A stretch of 64,000 nucleotides of DNA from Ailanthus altissimus (lineage: Eukaryota > Streptophyta > Magnoliopsida > Sapindales > Simaroubaceae): contig OX327695.1 in assembly GCA_946807835.1 (NCBI GenBank), forward strand, positions 30,114,501 to 30,178,500, in the 5' to 3' direction. The translations under genes were made by a program, and so were the position numbers. Within the stretch, counting starts at the first letter, position 1. Every line of letters begins with the position of its first letter. Below, one piece after another: positions 24,205 through 41,713 of this stretch. Under the pieces are notes generated by a model that saw only the letters and a list, made by a program, of their open reading frames with translations, made no database searches and was not told where the DNA came from.

Positions 24205-27047
24205 TGTCATGCCCCAGACCCAAAACATTCGACACATGACATCACATACATTCATTCAATAATGTGTACTCATAAATAATATTACACAAAATTTCAATCT
24301 TTAATCCAACATAGGAATCCTTAGCAAGTTGCTAGTAAGTTCAACACTAAAATCAACACATAACCTAACATAAAAACATAAACTTCTATTGACAATATTT
24401 AAACATTCATTTTAATTTCTTTCAGAATTATAGCAACTGAATTATGACTGGGACAATTAGTAAACTGGAGATACGCAAAGTTTTCTTAGAGATTAACACT
24501 CTACTACGTCACCAGTAGCAACTTTGTTACTGGAAGCCCAGAATATATTCATTGCAAATTCTTACTTAAAATCAATCCATAACCACACTTGGTGAAACTT
24601 AAATTAAATCAAACTACACACAATAAAATAATACATAAGTATTTATTCAATAGGGACAAATCAAATATCTTATCCCACGTGTCCCCAAATGAAATACTCA
24701 ACAACCTAGCAACTTAGGGAACCCAAGAAACAGCAGAAGCCTTACCAAATCCGCTAAGCACACATGTACCTTATTTACCTGAAATCACCATAAATTATAA
24801 TGAGTATAAAACTTAATAAGCATACTAGCTTTTCATATATCAAATACAAATACATATATGTACACAATGCATATGTATGATATGTTGTGATCAATCAAAA
24901 TCATAATCTTATCAAATCACATGTCGTGTAAGCGCTTACACATTCTTTCAAAACATATAATAGGAATACCGTCACTCAAGTACTACTTAGTAGGACTTAC
25001 ATATCACATATCACATAATGAGCCAAATGTCACTCGTATGTGACATACCGTATGAGAGGAATAGTATAAGTGAGGTTTTTAAATCACACATATATAATGC
25101 TCATGCCCGAAGGTAAAAGCTAAACCCTCACCCTGATCATCGGTAAGTCCTCTCACATGCACCAATACGCCACCACACGAATGTGATGACTCACTTTTCC
25201 TTTAGGTACCAATAGGATCCTCCCTACATACGGAGCACATAACATATACCAATCCCGAAGGAAAGACCACACATAAAGGCTCCACAAATCACATAAAATG
25301 CCTACTAAATTAACAGTAAGTTCAAATACCCTCAAAACACAAAATATTTCTCATGGACATATTACACTTCAAAAGCTCTCTCTGTTAAACACATTTTACT
25401 TTGAAAGCTCACTTTCAAAAATACATATATCATGTATGTCCATGCTCACATTCAAAAATACATATCTTCACATTTCATATCAAAATATACTTTGACATAA
25501 CATAAATATATTTCTAACCACATTTATAAAATCATACAAAACAATTACTATGTTTATTGTGATTTCAGTAAAAAGTATAGTATACTTACCTCTTAGTACT
25601 TTCGGGTACAAGACTTAATTCTTCTTAACCTATCAATAGAGATTAATCCTTTCATAAGCCTCACAATTAACACAAAATAATTTAAATAGCTTACAAAATT
25701 ATATTTATTGCACTTATCACATCAAATTGGTCTAATTACCTAGTTTCTCAAAACCTACCATTCTGACCACTTACACTTAACAAAATTTTCTTATATATCA
25801 AATGATGTCCAATTACTCCAAAATCAGAATATATCATTCTTAACTCATATATACTTCTTATATATGAATATTATATTAAAATTCCTACAAAATCTATTCC
25901 ATACACACCATCGAATCTAAACTACTAACCTGACAGGATCAAGATATTTACTGAACAGTATTCAATATCCCAATTTTATAAAATCATATACTAACTCAAA
26001 AATTATAAAACTATCACAAAAATACTCTTGACACATATCTCAATCCATAATAAATATTTTACTTCAAAATAAATGCCAAAAGTATTTTAAAAGTATTTTA
26101 TTCTGTATCTTTAAAAATCTATTAATCAAATACTGCAATAAGCTGATACTCTTTAAAAAATCATAACAATTTAACCATATTGATCTAAATTCTCAATTCT
26201 GATTATATCATATTAGACATATAAAATTATTATATTCCACAAATTCGTAATTTTTTAAGATCATTCAGCAGGCTAAAATTTTTTTCCACTGTATCATACT
26301 GTTTATACAGGAAATTTCCAGAATTTCAGGGTTATTTTGGTAAATTCACAAAAAATTCAATTTTTGGAATTTTCAATCGATTCAAAATCTCAGATGATTC
26401 TAAACATGTCTAATTTCATATAATCAAAATTAAAAATCAGAATCGAATCACAAAAATTTATAAAATTCCTGGATCAAGAAACTGTCAAATAGAAATTCTG
26501 CAATTCATCATGCTTTATCAAGCTATCTACATAGATCATCATCAATTCTCACAATATCTTACGAAATACACATCAAGTCCTCAATTACACATATTTTCAG
26601 AAATCAAAACTTAAAGGAATTAACTAATTTAACACCAAGAAACTAAGAAAGGGTTATAATATACCTCTTAAACTTAAATTCTAACTTTCTTCTTCTTCTT
26701 CTTCTCTTTCTCTCCCCTTTCTTTCTCTCCTTTCTCACTCTAAAAGAGGTAGCTCGACCAAAATGAGTGAATTAGGGTTTTAAAAGTGTATTTTTATACT
26801 AAAAGGCTAATTTTTAATATTTATAAATTTGCACCCAAAACTTTCAAAGTATTATAATTTGGTCCCTAAAATAAATCTATAGTCTTGCAAATAAACCCAA
26901 TACTAATAGTATGTCCTTAACCTATACAAATACTACTAATAAAAATATATAAATCAAGTATCAATCACATACAAATAAAATATGTATATTTATATATATA
27001 TATATATAAATATATATTCTTACCGATTGTAGATACTGGTTACTACA
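24205..27047 (-). mobile_element. 2,843-bp solo LTR, Gypsy (chromovirus/Tekay-like), inside the LINE
   Basis: Read on the minus strand it begins TGTAGTAACCAGTATC and ends GGGTCTGGGGCATGACA, and is flanked by a perfect 5-bp duplication ATTTT (24200-24204 and 27048-27052). A TATA-like 'agtataaaaatac' near 26800 followed by a purine-rich leader (26690-26740) fits LTR promoter and R sequence in minus orientation. It contains no gag or pol. The length, termini and 'ggggcatgaca' end resemble Tekay-group LTRs; the family name is inference. It sits in LINE ORF2 just before the 'WLKE' motif. Confidence 0.88.
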
Positions 27048-27052
27048 ATTTT

Positions 27053-28070
27053 AATCTAGCTCAATCACGCTAAAAAGCAGCCTATTTTCATGTAGTGTGT
27101 AGAACCTCCAAATTTATTGCTACCTTTGCTTCAAGTAAATCCTTTAAGGCCCCTCTTAAACCAATGTCACTTTGAACTGAATTCAAATCTTCTCTAGCTT
27201 TCTTTACGTTATCATAAATATTTCTAAAAACCTTTCAATTTCATCTACGCTTATGGTGTTTTAAAACTCGCAATTTTTTTGTAACCATAAACATTGGACA
27301 TCCATGGCAAGAAATTGAATTTCATACTTTAACAACTATATCCTTAAATTTCGAATGCAAAGTCCACATAGATTAAAACTTGAAAGGCTTAAGACTTGTT
27401 CTATCAGAAATCCTAAAGAAATTATCAATAGAGAGTAATCAGAGACTGTACAGAAGAGTACCACATATGAAGAAGAATCTAAAGTATCCTACGAAGCCAG
27501 ATTAAATAAAGTCCTATCTAATTTTCTTTCAATATGACTATCGATAACTGTTGTCCTTTTCTAAGTAAAAAATAAACCTGAAGAAAGAATTTTCAAAAGC
27601 TGACAAAAATTAATAAAATCTGAGCACGATAACGAACTCGAAAGAGCCCCTCCTTATTATTTATGGACTCCTAAGATAGCATTAAAATTACCAATCACTA
27701 ACTAAGGAGATTGACAATGAGTCATATGAAAATTAGAACAAAGTTCTCATTTTTACACATACTGATAAGCTGCATAAATAAAGGGCAAGTGACAAACATG
27801 AGAATTAATAGATATTCTAACAGTAAGACACTAAGAACTAACTGCAATAACATCCACTTTTACTGCTAAATCACTTTTAAAAACTCACATCTTTTAGAAG
27901 AGTGTTTCTTATATGTTCAACCAAAGAAAGATTTAAGGATAACCAATAAGTGTCAGGAATTGAATCAAAAGATGTCATAAGTTCACTAATAGTTACAAAT
28001 AAAGGTTTATGCAAATAGCATAAGTTGGCCAATTCATTACGAGATTGGGAGTTAGCCATCCCCTGAATTT
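27053..28070 (-). pseudogene. LINE ORF2: endonuclease domain
   Basis: On the minus strand 'LANSQSRNELANLCYLHKPL' (about 28000-28056) is the start of the apurinic-type endonuclease of plant LINEs. 'LVIGNFNAILGVH' near 27670 is the later block, with the usual G-D-F-N reading G-N-F-N. The endonuclease nicks target DNA for LINE insertion. Frame breaks and the changed motif show loss of function. The downstream join with the RT part is interrupted by the solo LTR. Confidence 0.8.
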
Positions 28071-28089
28071 TTTAATAAAGGATCTTTAT

Positions 28090-29533
28090 CATTTCATAAC
28101 ATAGTCCAAATCCTGCGAGGTATATATCACTTCAATGCCTTTTTTCTTCACCCTCAATCTCTTTTTATGAGACATTACTATCTTAAAGCCATTTTTTGTT
28201 AGCGGCTTAGTTACAATGCTAACCATTTTTTGAAGATCTTTATCAAGTATACTCATATCATTTTTATCTTTTGAAACAATTACTCTGGTATCACGGTTAT
28301 CACATCTCAGTAGACTTTGCTCTTTTATAATCCATGGAACCTCTAGAGCATTATGTAGGTTATTATCCTCCTCTGTATCCTTGCTTCTACTATGTATGTC
28401 CTGTATATGAGTTTCTTCAAAATTTTTCTATGAAACACCATCACTGACCTCACTCTTGTGGTCTTCATTTCATTCTTTCAATTCAGGTTCCTGCTGTAGT
28501 TGAACTATCTTACCTTCATTATCAACCCCAGTAATGTCTATATCAATCAAGCTATCTCCATTAGCTACATGATCATATACTGTAGTTTGGGATGGACATT
28601 GATTCAATAAAGAAAAAGAATCCCTAACTTGATTTGTATTTTTCAAAGAGACTACTGATTCATCCTTATTCTCATTACTTTTTTGTTGAACTCATTTTTT
28701 TCACACCTTAAACAACTGTACAGCCACAAGAAGGAATTTGGTGTCGACATTTAGAGATATCATGTCCAAGTTTACCACAACTAGAACATTTGGATGGTAA
28801 ATTTTCATAGTAAATCTCTACTTGAAAATCAAAGTCTTCTCTCTCAACTATTAAGAATTATGGCAAAGGTTTAGAATCAACCTCAACCAAAACTCTAGCA
28901 TAGAATCTATAGATTCATTCTCTAGTAGCTCTATTTAGTTGTAACGGTAAACCAACACCCATTACAATACCCATTATAATCTTTAGGCTCCAATACTCAC
29001 AACTTAGGCCATTAATTCGAATCCAGACATGGGAGTTTCTATGGATTTTAGTATTATATAAATTAAAATCTAGTTGCCATTAGCAGAGACGAAAAGATCC
29101 CAAATTCAACGTGCAAGTACCACCACCCCAAACACGTTGCATATCAATAATATCTTTAAAATAAAGTACATAAAATTCTTTTGGAAGTGGAAAAAGATTC
29201 CATTTGTGTGTAGAATTTCATAATTTTTGCAGTCCTAATTTTAGGTTATCTACTTTAATAGGTTATGAACCCTTCTTTAAAACCAATCGACTTATGAGAT
29301 TGGATTTGCATTGACCAAGGCAATTCTTGTATTCTTTTTCATCAATTTTAATAAAAACTTGATCACATTTAAGATATAGTGGTGGAAGTTATGAGAAAAG
29401 CATGGTAATATCTAGAGTATTAAATAAAATTGAAGCAAATGAATTTTTTACAAGAACTGCAGTCTTCTCATTATTTACGCTTGTTTCTCATTGTATCGAG
29501 TAATCAAACTTTTCATTTCCTCCAAAAAGTCAT
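28090..29533 (-). pseudogene. LINE ORF1 (DUF4283 and CCHC zinc knuckle), degenerate
   Basis: The ATG at 29533 starts 'MDDFLEEMKSLITRYNEKQA' before an early stop. Further along the minus strand, around 28900-29160, comes a DUF4283-like stretch ('MQRVWGGGTCTLNLGSF', 'HVWIRINGLSCEYW'), then near 28750 a zinc knuckle 'CSSCGKLGHDISKC'. This order is that of the nucleic-acid-binding ORF1 protein of plant L1 elements. It is frame-broken. The 3' half is low-complexity and not resolved. Confidence 0.8.
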
Positions 29534-29599
29534 CCATAACAGCCACCGTTGTAGTATAGAGCTAGTGGAGAGAGCCTCACTTTTTAGAATTAGAGTGTT

Positions 29600-29690
29600 A
29601 CCAAATAGAAGTACTGTAGCATACGCCATTGTAGCATAAAGATACTGTAGCAGATGGATACTATAGATGTAGGATACTGTAGCTACCAAA
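29600..29690. repeat. Cluster of 'tactgtagc' words in the LINE 5' leader
   Basis: Five or six near-copies of (g)atactgtagc / cattgtagc / atactatag occur at irregular 12-20 bp spacing just upstream of the LINE ORF1 start. They lie in what would be the 5' untranslated leader of the LINE. Confidence 0.6.
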
Positions 29691-29899
29691 TACTACTAAA
29701 ATGGCTAGATCGATAGCAACACTAGAATAATCTCAAGATAATACAAGATTTATCACTTAATTAATACAAATTATAGCAAGTTAGAAGAAAACTTCACCAA
29801 TTATGGAGATGAAAAAATCAAGCTAGCCAATCTCCAAATTGGACCGCCAATCATGAAGAAAATTGGGCGTCACACATAACCTTTGAAAACTAATGTTCG

Positions 29900-30332
29900 A
29901 TTGGAGAAAAAAAATCTAACAATCAGAGAAAAAAACATAACTATTATAACGAAGTTATTTTCAGTATTGTAGTCTTATTGAGAGAATTTTCAATCACTTA
30001 TAATGCCTTTATAGTAATATTCTAATGAGCATCGAACATGTTAAGGCTTTAAAAGAACATAGTGAAAGAGTTTGTTTAGACTTAAGAGCTATTTGAACAT
30101 GAGATAAAAGTATATGGATAACGGGTGTTTGTCAACAATTGTAGTGCTACTTGTTCAATTAAGTTGACATATGTTGAATGAATTTAAACATCAAATGAAA
30201 TGACTTTACTATTATTTTTTTATTAATTTTGACAAAAACTTTGTAACGCTTAAGCATTACTGCTTAATTTTTTAAACTGATGGATATTCTTAATATTATA
30301 CCTTACTTTAAGGATATTAATAATAATAACCC

Positions 30333-30369
<37 letters not shown>

Positions 30370-32480
30370 CAGCACTTAACTTTCTCCATTATTCTCTAAT
30401 CTTTTTAACTTGTAATATCTCACAAATCAATAAATATGCAATACAACCACCTATTGTACAAATATTTTGGAATTGCAATTAGAAAATATTGATTTCGCGT
30501 AATTTAATAGTGTATATTTAAAGAATAATATTAAATATTTTAAATTATATTAAAAAAATAATATGTTAAATAATTATTAGGTGATAAAATAATTTAATAG
30601 GTAATTTTAAAATTTTCATTATTTTACCACCATATATATGTATATATCATTCTCAGATACATACATCTGCATAAGAAAAAAAAATCATATATAATATCAA
30701 ATGCATACATATTAATTATGTATAATTTTAATTTGCATTTTAAAAAGCACCAACTTTTACATTAAATAAAGAGACTAAAACGATAAGTTAATTAATTGTT
30801 GAAGTTTCATATTTTTGCTTTGCAGGATTGGAGTTGAAAAGTCAGCATTAGTTTTTTTCTATTCTTTTTGAAAAGTGGGAATCATTCGTGACCATGAGAT
30901 AAACAATATGACTGACCATTTCCACATATTTTCTCAGTTTGTCAAGGCACAAAATAAAATTAGAAAAAAACTTAATTAATTAAATAATATGACACATATT
31001 TATGTGATGGCATCATGAACTCACGATAGACAATCCATTTTCTCACCATTAAAACTATTAAAAGAAAGAAAATTTCCTGCTTTGAACATAATAAAAATAC
31101 TACTATTGTAATATTTGAATTGACGCTCCAAATTTTATTGAATTGGGTATTCCAAATTTCTCGTTACAATTTATTTTTTAATCAAATGATACATTTAATA
31201 CTTACCATACAATCTATGGCTTTGTTTGAATGTTAATGTTAAATTATGTGACCCTATTTAAAGTAAATAACACTTTGTATTATTATGTATTGTGTACTTG
31301 TTAATTTTTATTAATTTATTAATTATATAACAATAATTAATAATGTATATATCAAATGTTACATGAGTTCGGAGACAAAATTTATATCTATACTTTATAA
31401 GATTAGCATTATTGTTATAAAAATATGTATATATTTGACCCCTAAGGTAATTTAAGAGAAGTCTCGAGATTGAATCTCACAAATATACAATTTAGAATAA
31501 GATTAATTTATATTTTAATTAAAGGGATAAAAATAAGAAAAGAAACAAACATTAAAAAGGCTCTCATAATTTTTTAATTAAAAGGTTTTATAGATTGAAT
31601 ATGAAAATTAGTTTTGGTTTTTATTTAAGGTGTATTAGGTTGAGGATTTTCTTTTAAAAGAAAATACATAATTTTATAATTATAAGATTTGAAATACAAA
31701 GAGGTGCAATATAATAATTGTGTTTTTTTTTCTTTTTAAAAGGGAGAATATATTTTCTCTTTAACAAAAAAAAAAAGAAAAAGAGCGAGTATAAGAATTG
31801 TGTTGATTATTATAAATATATGAATAATGTTATATTATAAAATTAAAAAAAAATCATATATATAGTCTAATATTAATTATAACACTTCAATTAAAATTAA
31901 AGTTCTAAGTTTATATATCTTTTTTCCCAAAATTCTTTGGGCATAATTTGAACGGTTGTGAATACATTTTGTATTGGCATTTAATTTTTTTAAATATCTA
32001 TTTTTTAAACAAATAAATTAAAATATATAATTTTATCATAACATTATACATATAATGTTATTGCAATTATATTCCATAGAATTGCACATCCATTGACTTA
32101 TATTGCTTATGCTAACAATTTTTTTTTTTAGTTTTTTTTTTTTTTTTTTTGTGAATGAAGTTTATGTTAAAAAGTTTTAAATTTGTGAAAGTATCTTCTT
32201 AGTTGTTTGATATTATTAAGAAAAACAATTTACTAATATAAGAAAGGAAAAATTTTCAAATTTGTCATTACCATTCATCCAAAGAAAACTAATAATAAAC
32301 AGAAAATGTAACAGCTATTGCTATCAATTACTAGACCCATCTTAATTTCATTTAAAAAAAGAAAAACAAACAAAGAGTTTAATTTATTTAAAAAATAATA
32401 ATAATTTTTATTGTTTTTGTCAAAATAAAAAATAAAAGATAAAAAATTGGAGAAGGTGTAAGAAATTAATGAATTTTTAA
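29900..32480. other. AT-rich spacer, no gene seen
   Basis: Very AT-rich sequence between the LINE and the kinase gene, with homopolymer runs (for example T-runs near 32130). The only distinct item is the trinucleotide repeat at 30332-30367. The last few hundred bases should include the promoter of the kinase gene, but no clear TATA box could be assigned. Confidence 0.5.
30332..30367. repeat. (TTA)n microsatellite, about 12 units
   Basis: An uninterrupted run of TTA units ends in 'ttattcac'. A shorter run of the complementary phase (aataataataa) lies just upstream at about 30317, so the two could pair as a small hairpin. Confidence 0.95.
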
Positions 32481-32726
32481 AAGTCTCTTTTGAGTTTTGA
32501 CCACCATCTACCCCGACCACTTTCTTCTCTTCTTCCTCCTATCTGCTATCTTCTTTCCTCTCAATTATTTCCATCTTTTTTATTTATTCACAATATCCCA
32601 ATTCATCCATTCTCATTACTATTTATATGCAAAATAAATTCTCATCTCAATCAGAAAGCCTATGGGCTTCTACTTCTCTCAATACAACTTTAAGACATTC
32701 TTTAATTCCAACAAAAATCCATAAAC

Positions 32727-36968
<4,242 letters not shown>

Positions 36969-39460
36969 ATTAGACTTTGAAAGATTTGAGAGTAAGGAGA
37001 GGTCGGAGGAGGGATGGAGTTCCATTTTTCAGATTTTATTGACATCAAGGATTAATACTCAATCCTACCCAGATATTGACAGTCAAGTATCAGTGATGGG
37101 ATTCCATATAGGATCTTGCATAGGGTATATGCATGAGAGGTCTTGGATGTAGAATCGGTATGCTCTGCATTAAAGACTGCTTTGAATATGATGATCACAT
37201 CAGTGTACATTCATTGGTGGTGTTGAGTTTTTCATGATTGTGCCTTACAAATGTAATGTCGTGACGATAAATCTTATATCAATGAAAATATGGTGCCTAG
37301 ATCTCTTTCCCGTCTTCTATTCTTCTTCGCCCATTTCTCCAAGCAAGACCATTTTTGAAAATGCATGTTTTAGTTTTTCCTAGTATATATTTTAATTCAT
37401 GTTTAAAAAAAATGCTAGCAAGATTTTCTATTAGGGACATAGCTGGCAGATTCGGAAAAGTGGTGGAAAAGTAGTGGTTCTGATTGTTGTGTAGATGTGG
37501 CAAGTGACAACGGCTTAGACCATTTCAACTCCGCTGTAGCAAATCTCTTATTAGTTAGGAATTGCGAAACCCTTTATGTCCAAGACTTCGCTGTCAGAAT
37601 AAAATTCGGAGATTCGGGTGGCAACAGCAGGGAGCCGAAATTAAAAGAGTTTAACGCCAGAGATAATTTAGTGGGCAGTATAATTCATTTGGTGAGCTGA
37701 GCTCTGACATCACCTAGCATTATTTAATTAATCCACGATTTTAATATTATATAAAATTGCATTACGTGTCCAAGTGTTCTTTCTATAACGAATCTTATTA
37801 TTACAAGTTGATACGTGGGGCCTTTCTCAACTTGGATTGGCATATATGTGTTGTCTTTTTGGTTTCTGGCATCACTCTTTGCTTTGACTATCAGCTGCGT
37901 TTAATAAAATCGGAAGACTGACTGACTGACTGTCACACATCTCTGTCCCGGCATTACCTTTTTACCATTTCACATGTGGGATGATTCTTACGTATGTCGT
38001 CCACCCAAAATATAATTTAATCTACAATTGTCAAATGAATCGTGCTGGCAAAGTTTTGGCCCTAATTAGGATTGATTTATCTTAGATCCTAATTTGAGGT
38101 TAGAGGAAATTATGGTGACAAGCAATGTTCTTTGTCACATGAAATTATGGCTGATGCTCTATCAAGATTAGCAGCAAAAATTTACTAAGTAGACAATTTC
38201 AATTTCGAATTGATTTAAAATTAAATTGATTGATTTTTATCAAGGGTTAACCTCTCAAATTTTTTTAGATTTTGGCCCCTATTTATATTTAGCATTAGCA
38301 AAATTAGATTCTCATAACGAGACGCTTTGCTAACTCGAAGCGCTTCATTACAAATAGAATTAATTGATTCAAACTACAAGAATCGAATTAAATTGAATTA
38401 ATTTAACTTTGTTAGTTTGGCTTGATTTTTATTTTTTACTTTTTTTTTGTTTATTTAACTTTTTTTTTAATTTTAAACTGAACTAAACCATATTAAATTG
38501 AATGAAATAGATCAAAAACTGATTCTTTCTTTCACATTGGCAGTGAGATGTTCCAAGAAACATGTGATTTTTTGGGCACATAACCAAACCACTCTTATCT
38601 CTTTATTATGTTTTGGATGCAAGTAACTAAGAATTGTTTTAATGTTTTTGAGGACTTCATTTATTTTAGTTTTTCAAAATCCAATTGGCTTATAGGTTTC
38701 CACAAATTAGGGTCCAAAACTCGAGTGTTTACACCCACAAAATTAAAAGAATACCCCATTAATTCTGAATGTAGTACAGTGAACATAGAGAGTCATCGTA
38801 TATTAATAGAGCTCCAGGATGTTAATGTTGTTTTATGCTTTCGAATAATAATAATAATTGGTCCTTCGTTAGTCATTGTAAAATGAAAGAACCGCTTTGT
38901 CAAAAGTAGCTGGCAATAACACCCATTTTAAGTAATACATTATCAAATCTGTCATACGTAGAACATGACTATGTGAAAAGTCATAAAATCTATGTCAATA
39001 TCAAAACCCAACTTGTCGTCATTACTCATGGGATCTAATCCAAAATCCCATATTAGAATAATGAATCTTTGTTTGTATTACTGTTTACATTTGTATATAT
39101 ACACAAACAGATCATGCTTTGCTATACAGGTAAGAACAGAATATTCTTATAGGTCTCTCCTATATTCTCGGTTCTTGTTTATTGGATATCCTATAACCAC
39201 TCAGGATTCATCATGTGTACCAAGCTTTGCTTCTCTGTTTTGTTCTTTGTTCTTACACGAAAGACTAGGGTTGCAGTCAATTGCTGCACTTTAGTTGTCA
39301 CACAAAATAATTGATTTGCTTGTTAACTTGATGTTTAGTTCATCCAAAAGAGAGCAAAATCTAGGATATTTCAGCATCTATTTGTGTTAAGGATCTATAT
39401 TCTTACTTTTTGCTAGATCTAGAGACAATTTTTTTCTTTTTTGAGCTCTAAGAAACCAAG
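36969..39460. other. 3' flank of the kinase gene and non-coding spacer
   Basis: The first 300-350 bp are probably the kinase 3' untranslated region. Beyond that only unsupported short open frames occur (for example 37497-37700, no recognisable domain). At about 38125-38185 the plus strand reads 'EIMADALSRLAAK', like the 'ADALSR' end of Gypsy RNase H, a likely scrap of a Gypsy element. The rest is AT-rich. Confidence 0.45.
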
Positions 39461-39469
39461 TTTCCATAT

Positions 39470-40330
39470 AGAAAGATATTGTAACCTCTTCTTGATCTTC
39501 TATCATCATTGTCACTAGCTCAATCTGCATAACTTAGCTCGAATTTCCCATTGACGTATAAAGCAAGCCATAGTTTGAGCTTCCTTGCAAGTATCTCAAT
39601 AGCTTTTGCATCCCTACCAATGAACTTGCTTTGGATTGTCCAGAAATTGATTTCTTTTTAATACCATATGCAATCTCTGGCCTCGTTAAAGTTACAGAAT
39701 GCAGTGAACCAATTATACTTCTATAAATGTGTTGTCAATAAAATCTTCTCCATCATTCTTTTTAATCTTTAACCCTATGCTCATGGATGTTGGACAATGT
39801 TTACAAGCAGTCATCTCAGTCTTTTTCAACAAATCCAAATATGTAATTTTTTTTTTTGGACTTGGATGAGTTCTTGGGTTTCTTTTAACTTCTATTTCAA
39901 GAAAGTGTTTAAGTGAACTAAGCACTTCCAAAGAGAAGTTTTCATTTAGTACTTTGATCACTTTCTCAGTCCGAGTATCATCATTATCAGTGATTAAGAT
40001 GTCATCGAGATACGGAAGTAACATCACTAGAGTTTCATGCTTCTTAAATATAATTAGTGATGTATCTGACCTAACATTTGAGAACCCCCACTTATCAGCA
40101 CTGACTTCTGCTTTTCATACTAAACTTTAGAAGCTTGCTATAAACCATAAAGTGGCTCGTTTAATTTCCATACAAAATTTGTCCTTCTTGATTTTCAAAA
40201 CCTTGATTCATAAATACTTTTTCACTAAGTTTCTCATTCAAAAATACATTATCTACATCCAATTTCTTGATGTCCCATCCAAAGTGTCTAGCAAGCTTAT
40301 GATTGGAACCCTTTTATTATTAGTCTTGTT
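39470..40330 (-). pseudogene. Copia reverse transcriptase/RNase H fragment
   Basis: The minus strand encodes 'DIKKLDVDNVFLNEKLSEKVFM'-type RT sequence near 40250, then 'LLPYLDDILITDNDD' near 39980-40020 (the YVDD box, here YLDD), then 'LKHFLEIEVKRN' and, near 39550, the junction to RNase H. Stops separate the blocks and no matching LTRs were placed around it. It is a truncated relic unrelated to the intact host genes. Confidence 0.8.
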
Positions 40331-40417
40331 TTATATCTAGCTATTTAACTATGTGGCTTATGGTTGGAACATGAACCAATAATGTCATTGCAATTAGAAA
40401 AAATTAGGAACAACCTA

Positions 40418-40612
40418 TGTGAAAATTGAATGATTTTTATATTTTTACTCTAAATGATAATTATAAAATATGGTATTTTATATAAATATTAAATTTTTAG
40501 CCTGTATAAAAAATAATACATAAAATTATGATTATAATATGAAAATTAACACACAAAAATCTTAATTTGACAATAACTAAATAAAAAAATTTTAATAGTA
40601 CTAACTTTAAGA
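40418..40612 (-). repeat. Left (3') LTR of the small Copia-like element
   Basis: Starts TGTGAAAATTG and ends at the polypurine tract. It aligns with 42875-43080 with many substitutions. Confidence 0.55.
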
Positions 40613-41713
40613 CTCCCTCTCAAATTTAAGATAAGAAAAATATTTTGACTTTGTAAATTGAATTAAAAAAAGAATAAAAAAAAATGATGAAATAATAGAA
40701 TAAATAAATATAATAAATCTCTAATGGTATGTGTAAGAGAAAAGTGTTGTTTGAGAAAGACAATCATTACTAAAGAGTTATAATTTTTATTAAAGAGCGA
40801 TAAGTGTATTGAGAATAACAAATATAAGTACAAACATAATGATAAAAAAATTTGGAACAATTATTACTGTAGCCAAGTGTTCTACATATAGGTGAACTGT
40901 AAAGAGATTACAAATCATATATGAACAGTGAAGAAATTATAAGCAAACTTTTGTTATAGGAAATAAAACAATTCAATAAATAAAATACAATGTACTTGTG
41001 ATTGCAGTGACAAATTTTCATCGGTTGGATTTGCCCAATAAACTAAAAAATTGCTTTCTTGAGCCAAATAAGAAATTAGTCAACTTAAAAATTTTTGAGA
41101 AAATTTGATGGATCAGGAAGAACTCAAACTTAGTGCAAAGAATTTGGAGTTAATACAAAAAAATAAAATAAAGCCCTCATAATTTAACAATAAATTTTAA
41201 ATTTACCTCAAAATTTATTAAATTGCAAATTTTCCTAAAATTTATTTGATATTTCATATTGAACCAATATTTATCAAAAGCTTATGCAACAAAATTATTT
41301 AAAACTTCATAGTGGCCCTAATACTTTTTAAAGTTTCACTATATCACCAATACTTTCAATAATTTTAATACAACCCCAAAGTTTCAAAAAATTTCAAAAT
41401 GAGCTCTGAATTTCTAAGTCATTTATAAAAGACCCTCCCAGACCCCAGTATATAGTTCATTTTTTTTTTATTTTTTTTTTATAACTAATAACAATGAAAA
41501 TCACAAAAGAATATTGGATCTTGGAGAATGGACAATGAAAAATTGATTGAAGGTGGCAATATCAAGCTCATCTCGGTCGTGATCATAAACGAAACAATGG
41601 AGATGGGGTGCAGATTGTGTTGCTGATCCGACAAGATTCTGACAACTTTGGACGGAGATGGCCACTAAGTTTTGAGTATTGGTGCTTTCTCTGATCATGG
41701 TTATTGCTTTAAT

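Larger units (their letters stand above)
15440..29900 (-). mobile_element. L1-like LINE, minus strand, split by two later insertions
   Basis: From right to left the minus strand shows a LINE ORF1 (start 29533), endonuclease, reverse transcriptase and a terminal RNase H domain, ending at an A-rich 3' tail near 15440. The copy is interrupted by a Copia composite (16166-21699, target duplication ATACA) and by a solo LTR (24205-27047, target duplication ATTTT). Removing both and one copy of each duplication leaves roughly 6 kb, the normal size of a plant L1. Every domain carries stops and frameshifts, so it is dead. The 5' border is approximate and no LINE target duplication was identified. Confidence 0.85.

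Noticed and set aside
37497..37700. 67-codon open frame downstream of the kinase gene
   Set aside because: Codon use is plausible but no domain, homologue or splice context could be recognised.
38992..39294. 100-codon open frame at 38992
   Set aside because: It contains 'gtatatatacacaaacag'-like LTR wording and no protein similarity; probably chance or repeat-derived.
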